Source: an uncultured Blastocatellia bacterium (GTDB lineage: Bacteria > Acidobacteriota > Blastocatellia > Pyrinomonadales > Pyrinomonadaceae). From it: a stretch of 21,078 nucleotides of DNA. The stretch is taken from NCBI GenBank assembly GCA_946480785.1, contig CAMLLD010000093.1, forward strand, positions 1 to 21,078. Reading direction: 5' to 3'. Under the pieces are notes generated by a model. That model was given only the letters and a program-made list of their open reading frames with translations, did not search any database and had not been told where the DNA came from. The position numbers were made by a program, and so were the translations under genes. The stretch's first letter is position 1; every line of letters starts with the position of its first letter. This document shows positions 6,193 to 12,789 of the stretch, in pieces.

Positions 6193-7446
6193 ATGACGCG
6201 CTACTTCGTCCCGGCTTTTCTGCTGCTTACGCTGCTTTGCTGCAACGCTTCCGCGTCAACTCTGTTTGGACGCGTCGTCGAGGTTAACGACGGCGACGTG
6301 ATCACGGTTTTCAATCTTAACCGGCCGGTGCGGATCAAGCTGCTTGCCGTCGATGCGCCTGAACGCGATCAGGTGTTTGGCGACGTGGCGAAGAAACATC
6401 TCAGCGAACTCGTTTACGACAAGTCAGTGTTGGTTGAGTATTCGGGCATCGCCGCTGACGGCAGCCTGGTCGGACGCGTGACGCTGAACAATGTCGACAT
6501 CGGCGCGCAGATGATTCGCGATGGTGTCGCGTGGTTCGACACGAACAATCAGGATCGTTTGAGCGCTTCCGATCGCGAGGTGTATCAGCAGTCCGAGTTG
6601 GCTGCGCGAAAGGAAAAGCGCGGCTTGTGGCAAGGCGAGAACCCGATCGCGCCGTGGGAATTTGTGAAGGCGAAAGCGCAGCGCCGAGAACCGGCTGCGA
6701 GCGTGAACGCGGTTACACCTGCAGCCAAGACGCCGAAACGAACCGAGTCAGAACTGACGAACCTTACACTTATGACAGGGCGCAGTGGCGCTACTTCATC
6801 ACCTGCAACAGCAGCCTCATCTCCCTCAGGATCTTCCGCAACACCCGCGTGGGCATCTTCCTCCACACCTCGCTCCGAAGCGTGGGCGCGCCCCGTCGAT
6901 CCGGACATGGCCTGGGCCGTCGACACGTCTCCAAAAGAGTGGCGTCCGTTCAAGCCTGCGGGCGAAAACTTTTCGGCCGAGATGCCGGCCGGCGGCAGGA
7001 CCGTAAAACTTCCCGTACCGCTCGACGACGGGAGTGGCCGAACGGTTGACCTCCACGTCTACATGGTTCGTGATGGTTACGCGATTTACAGCGCGTTGTG
7101 GCTGACCGCGCCATCTGAGGGCGAGGCTGATCGAGTCGCGATCGATCAGTCCGTGGGCGGATTTCTTAAAGGGATGAGCCTCGGTTATGAAAAGGGCGGT
7201 GGCGGCCAATTCGCGTGTGAGCTCGAAGGCGAAAGAAAACTGCCCATCGCCGGCTACACCGGCAGTGAATACGATCTACCTTCCTGCACCATCCCGGGCA
7301 AGCTGCGTGTGTTCACGAAGGTTATCGGCGGCCAGCGCCAGATGTACATCGGCGCGGCCTTCTACTGGCGCTCCGACCCCAACGTCTCCCGCTTCCTGAA
7401 CTCCTTCACCGTCACCACCACCCGAACGCCAAGGTCGGCTCAATAA
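6193..7446 (+). CDS. Secreted thermonuclease-like protein with C-terminal domain
   Basis: A 417-residue protein with a signal peptide (about 1-22, ending in NASAS) and a staphylococcal-nuclease-like domain at about 23-150. The nuclease residues are visible: D33-G-D35 (calcium side), R47 in VRIKL, D54 and E57 in VDAPE, and R95 in LVGRVTL, so it should be catalytically competent against DNA/RNA outside the cytoplasm. Residues 190-230 are a Ser/Thr/Ala/Pro linker whose codons have unusually low GC at the third base. Residues 235-410 form a second domain I do not recognise (EWRPFKPAGENFSAEMP, VYMVRDGYAIYSALWL). GGGAG lies a few bases before the ATG, and the gene is 24 bases after the Roadblock gene, so it is likely cotranscribed. 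Possible roles are nutrient nucleic acid digestion or, speculatively, DNA uptake with the pilus. Confidence 0.85.
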   Translation: MTRYFVPAFLLLTLLCCNASASTLFGRVVEVNDGDVITVFNLNRPVRIKLLAVDAPERDQVFGDVAKKHLSELVYDKSVLVEYSGIAADGSLVGRVTLNNVDIGAQMIRDGVAWFDTNNQDRLSASDREVYQQSELAARKEKRGLWQGENPIAPWEFVKAKAQRREPAASVNAVTPAAKTPKRTESELTNLTLMTGRSGATSSPATAASSPSGSSATPAWASSSTPRSEAWARPVDPDMAWAVDTSPKEWRPFKPAGENFSAEMPAGGRTVKLPVPLDDGSGRTVDLHVYMVRDGYAIYSALWLTAPSEGEADRVAIDQSVGGFLKGMSLGYEKGGGGQFACELEGERKLPIAGYTGSEYDLPSCTIPGKLRVFTKVIGGQRQMYIGAAFYWRSDPNVSRFLNSFTVTTTRTPRSAQ

Positions 7447-7522
7447 CTCTGTCCAGGCCTTTCTCCTGTGGTAGTTTTCGGGTAAGTTTGTCTGGCCGAA
7501 TACCTCACAAGGAGACCTCACA

Positions 7523-7864
7523 ATGCCAGACGACTTAGTCTCTCTTCCAGAGTCATCAATCGAAAACTGCATACTGTTGATCCGCGGTCACAAGGTGATT
7601 CTCGATCGCGAGTTAGCGCGCTTGTATGGCGTTTCTACAAGAACTCTCAACCAAGCAGTTAAGCGGAACCTGAATCGTTTTCCGAATGAATTCATGTTTC
7701 AACTTACACCGGAGGAAACAGCTGCCTGGCAGGAAACAACCTTTGCTCGTTTAAGGTCACAAAATGTGACCTTAACTAGGCCATTTTTAAGATCACAATT
7801 TGTGATCTTAAAAAATCCGGCCGGAAATCGGTTTTCGGGCCGAAGACGTTGGAGGGGAGAGTAA
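7523..7864 (+). CDS. Truncated ORF6N domain protein
   Basis: A 113-residue product. Residues 12-75 match the N-terminus of ORF6N (KilA-N-related, phage-type DNA-binding) proteins: IENCILLIRGHKVILDRELARLYGV, TRTLNQAVKRNLNRFPNEFMFQLT. The usual family then continues through LRSQ and a PYAFTEQG-type block for a further 80 or more residues. Here LRSQNVT and LRSQFVILK occur in tandem, then the frame runs into GNRFSGRRRWRGE and stops, with the PYAFTE block missing. It is therefore probably a fragment left where the gene abuts mtgA (convergent stops are adjacent). AAGGAG (7510-7515) supports the ATG. Two strong DNA palindromes lie in its 3' half. It may still make a short protein. Confidence 0.7.
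   Translation: MPDDLVSLPESSIENCILLIRGHKVILDRELARLYGVSTRTLNQAVKRNLNRFPNEFMFQLTPEETAAWQETTFARLRSQNVTLTRPFLRSQFVILKNPAGNRFSGRRRWRGE
7751..7775. repeat. Palindrome 1 in the ORF6N gene
   Basis: Arms TTAAGGTCACA and TGTGACCTTAA (11 bases, perfect) flank a three-base AAA centre. The sequence encodes L-R-S-Q-N-V-T-L. Confidence 0.85.
7784..7814. repeat. Palindrome 2 in the ORF6N gene, possible minus-strand terminator
   Basis: Perfect 15-base arms (left arm TTTTTAAGATCACAA) around a single central T. The core AAGATCACA differs by one base from the AAGGTCACA of the neighbouring palindrome. Read on the minus strand it is a hairpin ending in TTTTT, 51 bases past the mtgA stop, so it could end the mtgA transcript. 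Confidence 0.7.
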
Positions 7865-8617
7865 CTAAGGCAGACGCACGTAGGGCATGCCGCGGAGGAT
7901 GATGCGCTGGCGGCGTGCGACGCGGCGCGGGTTCACCTGGGGGTTGAAGACGGTGCGCGGGTTGGGAATCATCGCCGAGAGGAAGGCGGCTTCGTTTACG
8001 GTCAGGGCTGAGGCCGGTTTGTGAAAGTACTTTTGCGACGCGGCCTCAGCGCCGTAAACTCCGTCGCCCCACTCGATCACGTTCAGATAAATTTCGAGAA
8101 TGCGACGCTTCGTCAGCAGTCGCTCCAGCATGATCGTCACCAAAGCTTCCTGACCCTTGCGAATGAACGATCGCTGCGACGAGAGATAAAGGTTCTTCGC
8201 GAGTTGTTGGGAAATGGTTGAAGCGCCGCGTTTGAACTCGGGGAAGTTCGGCAGCCAATCATCGTCTTCGCCTTCGCGTTTCGCCTCGCGCGCGGCTTCT
8301 CGTTGCGCCTGCTCCCACGCTTTCTGAATCGCGTCGTAGTCGAAACCGCGATGCGTCATGAAGTTTGTATCTTCACCGGCGAGCACCGCACGCTGAAGGT
8401 TTGGTGAGATACGCTCGAGCGGCACCCAGACCTGTTCGCGTCTCGGTTGCTGTCCTTTCGCCTGTGCTTCGCTCGTGCGCGTGTCGATCAGTGACGTTGA
8501 CGAGGGATTGTGATTGCGCAACCAATAAACGCGCACGAGGAGTATCGCGTTGTAGCCGATCACGCCCACCACAACGCCCAACACTCCTATGATTAGCCAA
8601 CGAAAAATTCTGCGCAT
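7865..8617 (-). CDS. mtgA: Monofunctional peptidoglycan glycosyltransferase
   Basis: A 250-residue GT51 enzyme that polymerises lipid II into glycan strands at the periplasmic face of the inner membrane. One N-terminal anchor helix (about 8-30) is followed by the catalytic domain. Motif 1 is GEDTNFMTHRGFDYDAI (81-97), with catalytic E82. Motif 2 is RGASTISQQLAKNLYL (130-145). Motif 3 is RKGQEALVTIMLE (153-165), with the second conserved Glu. RRILEIYLNVIEWGDGVYGAEAA is the further GT51 motif. There is no transpeptidase domain, hence MtgA rather than a class A PBP. A charged insert (about 102-128, E/R/A/D-rich) separates motifs 1 and 2, longer than usual. It lies seven bases after the HDAC-like gene and is probably its operon partner. 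Confidence 0.93.
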   Translation of the reverse strand: MRRIFRWLIIGVLGVVVGVIGYNAILLVRVYWLRNHNPSSTSLIDTRTSEAQAKGQQPRREQVWVPLERISPNLQRAVLAGEDTNFMTHRGFDYDAIQKAWEQAQREAAREAKREGEDDDWLPNFPEFKRGASTISQQLAKNLYLSSQRSFIRKGQEALVTIMLERLLTKRRILEIYLNVIEWGDGVYGAEAASQKYFHKPASALTVNEAAFLSAMIPNPRTVFNPQVNPRRVARRQRIILRGMPYVRLP

Positions 8618-8624
8618 CAGTATT

Positions 8625-9548
8625 TCAGGCGGACCGCCGGACGGCGAATTGCGATTCGAACACCTCTTTCACCGCGCGAATCGTGTTGCAATGGATCTCG
8701 ATCGTGTCGTTGATGTCTTTGCCGTAGCCGCCGGACATCACTGTCACGAGCGGCACTTCGCGCTCGTAACACTCACGCAAGACGCAGAGATCTCTTTCGC
8801 GTAAACCATCGATCGTCAACGCCAGCCGCCCGAGCTTGTCGCCCGCAAACGGATCGGCGCCCGCGAGATAAAAAACGATCTCCGGATCGAAAGCGAAAAC
8901 TGTGGGTAAGTGGCTGGTCAAACACGCGAGATACGCGTCATCCGCAGTACCGTCGGGCAGTTCGACATCGAGCGTCGAGCGCGCTTTGAACAGCGGATAG
9001 TTATTGGCGCCGTGAATCGAAAAAGTAAACGTGTCGGTGTCGCCGGAAAAGATGGTCGCAGTGCCGTTGCCCTGATGAACGTCGCAATCGACGATCGCCG
9101 CACGCCGGATCAGTCCTTCTTTTCGCAGGAGACGAATCGCGATCGCTACATCGTTAAGTACGCAAAAACCCTCGCCACGATCGGCAAACGAATGATGCGT
9201 ACCGCCGGCGAGATTCGAACCGTAGCCTTCGCTTAAAGCAGTGTGTGCGGCAGCGATCGTTCCACCGACGGCGTAGAACGAACGGTTGACGAGCGATTCC
9301 GACCACGGCAGTCCGAGACGGCGCAGTTCTTTCGTGGTCAACGCGCCGGCGCAGAGACGTGAAATGTAGTCTTCGGTGTGGACGAGCAGCGCCTGTTCGG
9401 GTGTGGCGGGCGACGGCTCAATGATTTCCTCGGAATGCAGTGTGCCCTCGGCGAGTAATCGCTCGCGAACCAGCTCAAATTTACGAATGGGAAAGATGTG
9501 TCCCTGGCCGATGTCGGCGTAATAACGAGGTGAGTAGAAAACTTGCAT
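8625..9548 (-). CDS. Histone deacetylase family protein
   Basis: A 307-residue zinc amidohydrolase of the HDAC/acetoin-utilisation/acetylpolyamine hydrolase superfamily, closest in motif style to the short class IV (HDAC11-like) type. The active site is complete: GGTHHSFADRGEGFCVLND (115-133) with the His-His pair at 118-119, zinc ligands D156 and H158 in DCDVHQGNGTA, zinc ligand D232 in LAGADPF, and the catalytic Tyr275 in SGGYG. Bacterial substrates are acetylated polyamines, small molecules or lysines; which one applies cannot be said. It has no SD. A promoter just upstream would give a very short leader. Confidence 0.93.
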   Translation of the reverse strand: MQVFYSPRYYADIGQGHIFPIRKFELVRERLLAEGTLHSEEIIEPSPATPEQALLVHTEDYISRLCAGALTTKELRRLGLPWSESLVNRSFYAVGGTIAAAHTALSEGYGSNLAGGTHHSFADRGEGFCVLNDVAIAIRLLRKEGLIRRAAIVDCDVHQGNGTATIFSGDTDTFTFSIHGANNYPLFKARSTLDVELPDGTADDAYLACLTSHLPTVFAFDPEIVFYLAGADPFAGDKLGRLALTIDGLRERDLCVLRECYEREVPLVTVMSGGYGKDINDTIEIHCNTIRAVKEVFESQFAVRRSA

Positions 9549-9563
9549 GCGCCCGCGAACGAG

Positions 9564-9592
9564 ATATTACAGTGCGATATGGGCGGAGACAA
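9564..9592 (-). promoter_or_regulatory. Promoter for the HDAC-like gene and mtgA
   Basis: On the minus strand, TTGTCT (9592-9587) and TAATAT (9569-9564) are spaced by 17 bases. The predicted start near 9557 leaves about nine bases of leader, matching the absence of a Shine-Dalgarno before the HDAC-like ATG. Confidence 0.4.
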
Positions 9593-9597
9593 ACAAA

Positions 9598-9906
9598 CTA
9601 CTTACGCCGGGTGGCTGATTTGCGGGCAAGGCCGCGGTAGTTGACGTTGCCGGGAAGTTTACGGGGCAGGTCCAGTTCGTCGTCGACAATGTCTTCGAGG
9701 TGCACGCTAGCGGCGCGCGCGTAAGCCAGGAGCGTCATCAGCGTCGGCTCGCGTTTGCCCTGCTCATACTCCGAGATGCGCCCGTAGTGCATGGTCTCTT
9801 CCAGGCCCATGCGGGCGAGCATCTGTGTTTGCGAGAGTTCCAGCCCTTTTCGAATCTGCAACAACTTCTCCGCGAGACGCAGAGGTTTTGGACGCGGGTT
9901 ACCCAT
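9598..9906 (-). CDS. XRE-family helix-turn-helix regulator
   Basis: A 102-residue DNA-binding protein. The open frame extends 32 codons further upstream, but I start at the ATG at 9906. AAGGGAG lies about ten bases before it, and MGNPRPKPLRLAEKLLQIRK is the expected N-terminus. The HTH covers about residues 12-70 (LAEKLLQIRKGLELSQTQML, then ISEYEQGKREPTLMTLLAYA), typical Cro/CI-type. The tail VHLEDIVDDELDLPRKLP resembles a short XRE group I have seen repeatedly in acidobacterial genomes (recollection, not a search). The Arg/Lys-rich end is unremarkable. It precedes the HDAC-like gene by 49 bases. Confidence 0.85.
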   Translation of the reverse strand: MGNPRPKPLRLAEKLLQIRKGLELSQTQMLARMGLEETMHYGRISEYEQGKREPTLMTLLAYARAASVHLEDIVDDELDLPRKLPGNVNYRGLARKSATRRK

Positions 9907-9998
9907 CAGCGCACGTCTCCCTTTGTTGGGAGTTGCGGCGCTGCGGGTCTGGCCCATACGGTCCTGTTTGTTACGGGGACCTGACAAACGTCTCGCTT

Positions 9999-10027
9999 GC
10001 ATCTACTCGCACTTGGGAGTAAGATGC
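9999..10027. repeat. Imperfect inverted repeat
   Basis: GCATCTACTC pairs with GAGTAAGATGC, ten pairs with one bulge and an 8-base loop. It lies 93 bases upstream of the XRE start and could be an operator or a leader hairpin. Confidence 0.5.
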
Positions 10028-10042
10028 GCTCGCTGTTGTTTT

Positions 10043-10078
10043 TCGCCGTGAGTATGAACCTTTCATGCTCAACGGCGA
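10043..10078. repeat. Long stable hairpin upstream of the XRE gene
   Basis: TCGCCGTGAGTATGAA pairs with TTCATGCTCAACGGCGA, 16 pairs with a one-base bulge, one G-T and a CCT loop. No T-run follows in either direction, so it is not a standard terminator. Confidence 0.65.
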
Positions 10079-10152
10079 TGCTCATCACTCGTTAGTGGGT
10101 TGAGCCGCGCACATGGCCGTTGTCGAATTGTCAAAGACGGACCATCGTAAAA

Positions 10153-10269
10153 CGACTAGCGCCCCGCCGTAAACAGAAAAATTACGTCTCGGTTGGCCCT
10201 AGTCGAAGGGGGCCAGGGGTCCGCGGTTGCCGGAAGCCCAGATCCGGCGCCGCGGACTCGCTGTTTTTT
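10153..10269 (+). ncRNA. Candidate structured small RNA
   Basis: An 11-base helix with one mismatch, CGACTAGCGCC (10153-10163) with GGCCCTAGTCG (10195-10205), encloses a small hairpin CGTAA/TTACG (10168-10172, 10182-10186). The intrinsic terminator at 10219-10269 follows. No ORF on the plus strand needs this terminator. No good promoter was found, so the 5' end is unknown (possibly upstream of 10153). I recognise no known RNA family. Confidence 0.35.
10219..10269 (+). terminator. Plus-strand intrinsic terminator
   Basis: GTCCGCGG (10219-10226) pairs with CCGCGGAC (10250-10257), and GCCGG with CCGGC inside, closing a 10-base loop. TTTTTT (10264-10269) follows after six bases. There is no U-run on the minus side, so it points to plus-strand transcription. 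Confidence 0.65.
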
Positions 10270-10288
10270 GCCACACTTCAAGCCACAC

Positions 10289-11392
10289 TTACATCGAATA
10301 CGCTTCGTTTTCTTCGTCGATAAGCGGAGGGGCCTCGCTGCGGACTACGCGCCTGAGTAGCAATGGGTCGTCGAACATCTGCGCCAGGCCGCGCACGATC
10401 GCGTAGCGTGGCTCCTCCGCGACTCGCACCGCCAGCTTCGTTTGCTCGCGCAAGTAGTCGTCGATGCCGTTGAATAACGCGCCGCCGCCGGTGAGGATGA
10501 TGCCGCGATCGTAAATATCGCCGGCGACTTCCGGCGAGAGTTCCGTCAGCGTCGTCGAGATGCCGTCAACAATCTTTGCCACCACGTACTGCGCCACCGG
10601 ATAAATCTCGCCGGCAGTGATCCTGATCGCTCCGGGACTGCCCGTAACCACGTCACGTCCTCTCACCGTGAGCTCACGGCCAAGCTCCTCCGGCAACGTC
10701 GCTGAAGCAAGCTCGAGCTTGAGCCGTTCGGCGGAAGGCGGACCAATCGCGAGCCCGCGATGACGCCGCACGTGATTGATGATCGCGGTGTTGATATCGG
10801 CGCTGCCGATACGTTCCGAACGCGAATGAATAATCGCGCCGTTGCCGACGACGGCGACGTTCGTCGTACCGCTGCCGATATCGACAACCGCGGACGCGCG
10901 CGTGTCTTCTAGTTTCACGCCCGCGCCGAAAGCGGCGGCCAGTCCTTCGTCCATCATCATCACGCGACCGATGCGCGCGTGTTCAGCAGCGGTCAATAAC
11001 GCGCGGCGCTCGACGTGAGTCACGCCCGGATAGACACTCATCAACGCGCGCCGGCTAAAGAACGAAGCGCCGCTGCGCGCCTCGCGCACGAAGTAAGCCA
11101 GCATCTCGCGCGTGCGTTCGAAATCGGCCACGACTCCGTTCAGCAACGGAGCAACAACGCTGACGTCGCGCGCCTCGCGGCCGTACATCTGCCGCGCGTC
11201 GCTCCCAACGGCAAGCACTTCGCCCGAGATGTTGTTCACCGCCACCAACGACGGTTCATCGACCACCACGCCGCGCCCGTGCACGTAAATGATCGTCGCT
11301 CCCGAACCCATGTCGATGGCGATGGAATCGGAAACGAGGTCGCGGAGTGACGCCATGCCCATGAACGCGGCTGTCTTGCTCATGAATCCCAT
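10289..11392 (-). CDS. Divergent MreB paralog (actin-like ATPase)
   Basis: A 367-residue MreB/Mbl-family protein. The open frame continues 56 codons upstream across the opposite aminotransferase start; the ATG at 11392 is chosen because a promoter places transcription two or three bases before it, and the residues before it are not MreB-like. Family motifs are present but altered. Phosphate-1 is AIDMGSGATIIYVHGRG (25-41) against [17 protein letters not shown] in the window's other MreB. Phosphate-2 is VVDIGSGTTNVAVV (169-182), with Asn where MreB has Asp. DEGLAAAFGAG keeps the Glu, and LTGGGALFNGIDDYL is the adenosine motif. The C-terminus is longer (acidic, ENEAYSM). It is probably a specialised filament or regulatory paralog; whether it polymerises or hydrolyses ATP is not clear. 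Confidence 0.88.
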   Translation of the reverse strand: MGFMSKTAAFMGMASLRDLVSDSIAIDMGSGATIIYVHGRGVVVDEPSLVAVNNISGEVLAVGSDARQMYGREARDVSVVAPLLNGVVADFERTREMLAYFVREARSGASFFSRRALMSVYPGVTHVERRALLTAAEHARIGRVMMMDEGLAAAFGAGVKLEDTRASAVVDIGSGTTNVAVVGNGAIIHSRSERIGSADINTAIINHVRRHRGLAIGPPSAERLKLELASATLPEELGRELTVRGRDVVTGSPGAIRITAGEIYPVAQYVVAKIVDGISTTLTELSPEVAGDIYDRGIILTGGGALFNGIDDYLREQTKLAVRVAEEPRYAIVRGLAQMFDDPLLLRRVVRSEAPPLIDEENEAYSM

Positions 11393-11401
11393 GCGACACG
11401 G

Positions 11402-11430
11402 ATGATGTGTAAAGGTTCGTACGTTGTCAA
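11402..11430 (-). promoter_or_regulatory. Promoter of the mreB paralog, leaderless
   Basis: On the minus strand, TTGACA (11430-11425) and CATCAT (11407-11402) are 17 bases apart. The predicted start is about 11394-11395, two or three bases before the ATG at 11392, which has no SD. Confidence 0.45.
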
Positions 11431-11452
11431 TCGCCTGCGATTTGAGTAGCAT
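11424..11452 (+). promoter_or_regulatory. Promoter of the aminotransferase, leaderless
   Basis: TTGTCA (11424-11429) and TAGCAT (11447-11452) are 17 bases apart. The predicted start (about 11459-11460) is at the ATG at 11461, and there is no SD. Its -35 overlaps the -35 of the opposite promoter by five bases. Confidence 0.45.
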
Positions 11453-11460
11453 CGCGGGCC

Positions 11461-12789
11461 ATGGCAACCAAACTTCAAACAATGAGCGGCGAAGAGATGA
11501 TCGCGCTCTCGCGCCGTCACACGCTCTTCGAATGGTCGGTCCAATCGGCAGTCGATCCAATCCCCGTCGCGGGCGCGAAAGGCATCTATTTCTGGACGCC
11601 GGAAGGGAAGCGCTTCATCGACTTCAACAGCCAATTGATGTGCGTCAACATCGGTCACGGCGACGAGCGCGTCATCCGCGCGATTCAACAACAGGCCGCG
11701 ACGCTGGCTTACGCGAACCCGTTCATGGCGACGGAAGTGCGCGCGCGTTTAGCGGAGAAGCTGGCGCAGATCACGCCCGGCGACATCGACACGTTTTTCT
11801 TCACGAACGGCGGCGCCGAAGCGAACGAGAACGCGATTCGGATCGCGCGCATGTTCACCGGACGGCAGAAGATTGGCGCGCGTTATCGCTCTTATCACGG
11901 CGGCACGGCGGGAGTGTTGACACTGACAGGCGATCCCCGTCGTTGGGGCGCGGAGCCGGGCATTCCGGGCGTGTTTCGCATTCCCGACTTCTATCACGGC
12001 ATTCAAAAGGGCTACGACAACACGGAAGACGTGTTGGCGCGCACCGAAGAAACGATTCAACTCGAAGGACCAAAGACGATCGCCGCAATCATCGTCGAGC
12101 CCGTTGTCGGCACGAATGGGATCCTGATCCCGCCTGACGGTTACATGCAGGGACTACGCGAGATCTGCGATAGACACGGCATCCTGCTGATCGCCGATGA
12201 AGTGATGGCCGGGTTCGGCCGCACGGGTGAGTGGTTTTCGGTGGACCACTGGAAGGTCGAACCCGATTTGATGTCGATGGCGAAGGGATTAACGAGTGCT
12301 TACGTGCAACTGGGCGCGGTCGGCATGCGACACGAGATCGCCGAGCACTTCCAAAAGAACATGTTCTACGGTGGTCTGACTTACAACAGCCATCCGCTCG
12401 CGTGCGCCGCGGCGCTCGCCACTATCTCCGTTTACGAAGAAGACAAACTGATCGAAAACGCGCGCCGCATGGGTGACGTGATGCGCAGCCTGATGGAGGA
12501 TCTCGAGCAGCGCCATCCGTCAGTGGGCACGACGCGCAACATCGGTCTGTTTGGAATTTTTGAGTTGATCAGAAATCGCGAGACGCACGAACCGCTCGCG
12601 CCCTTCAACGGCACCGCACCCGAGATGCAGGCGCTGGGCAAGTTCTTCCGTGAAGAGGGACTCTACACGTTCGTGCGCTGGAACACGTTCTTCACGAATC
12701 CGCCGCTGTGTATCACGGAAGCTGAGCTACGCGAGGCGTTCTCGATCATCGATCGCGGACTGGAGATTACGGATAAAGCGGTTAGTTAA
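11461..12789 (+). CDS. Class III PLP-dependent aminotransferase
   Basis: A 442-residue enzyme of the omega-amino acid/acetylornithine/taurine-pyruvate aminotransferase group, acting in the cytoplasm. The glycine-rich phosphate-binding segment is FFFTNGGAEANENAIRIAR (112-130). Y145-H146-G147 stacks on the cofactor, and the IVEPVVGTNG loop (211-220) is present. D246 in LIADEVMAGFGRTG binds the pyridine nitrogen, and K275 in MAKGLTSAYVQLGAV forms the Schiff base. TYNSHPLACAAALAT is the usual C-terminal domain segment. N-terminal residues 20-60 contain the typical WTPEGKRFIDFNSQ. The amino donor cannot be fixed from sequence; taurine, beta-alanine or another omega-amine with pyruvate as acceptor are candidates. 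It overlaps the small minus-strand gene by four bases at the 3' end. Confidence 0.93.
   Translation: MATKLQTMSGEEMIALSRRHTLFEWSVQSAVDPIPVAGAKGIYFWTPEGKRFIDFNSQLMCVNIGHGDERVIRAIQQQAATLAYANPFMATEVRARLAEKLAQITPGDIDTFFFTNGGAEANENAIRIARMFTGRQKIGARYRSYHGGTAGVLTLTGDPRRWGAEPGIPGVFRIPDFYHGIQKGYDNTEDVLARTEETIQLEGPKTIAAIIVEPVVGTNGILIPPDGYMQGLREICDRHGILLIADEVMAGFGRTGEWFSVDHWKVEPDLMSMAKGLTSAYVQLGAVGMRHEIAEHFQKNMFYGGLTYNSHPLACAAALATISVYEEDKLIENARRMGDVMRSLMEDLEQRHPSVGTTRNIGLFGIFELIRNRETHEPLAPFNGTAPEMQALGKFFREEGLYTFVRWNTFFTNPPLCITEAELREAFSIIDRGLEITDKAVS

Larger units (their letters stand above)
9907..10288. other. Hairpin-rich gene-free region
   Basis: These 382 bases contain no convincing gene; a 67-codon plus-strand frame at 10120-10323 lacks an SD and runs into the mreB-like gene. 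The region holds at least four strong inverted repeats (9999-10027, 10043-10078, 10153-10205, 10219-10257), the last followed by six T residues on the plus strand. Confidence 0.6.

Noticed and set aside
7751..7814. CRISPR-like or IS-end reading of the two palindromes
   Set aside because: Only two imperfectly related units, no spacers, no transposase and no flanking target duplication; they coincide with LRSQ codons.
9907..10002. 32-codon N-terminal extension of the XRE regulator
   Set aside because: Arg/Lys-rich and lacking homology-like features; the ATG at 9906 has a good SD and starts the expected N-terminus.
10120..10323. 67-codon plus-strand ORF in the intergenic region
   Set aside because: No SD, very basic composition, runs through an intrinsic terminator and into the mreB paralog; the structure argues for RNA instead.
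11393..11560. 56-codon N-terminal extension of the mreB paralog
   Set aside because: It overlaps the start of the divergent aminotransferase, is not MreB-like, and a promoter is placed just before the ATG at 11392.
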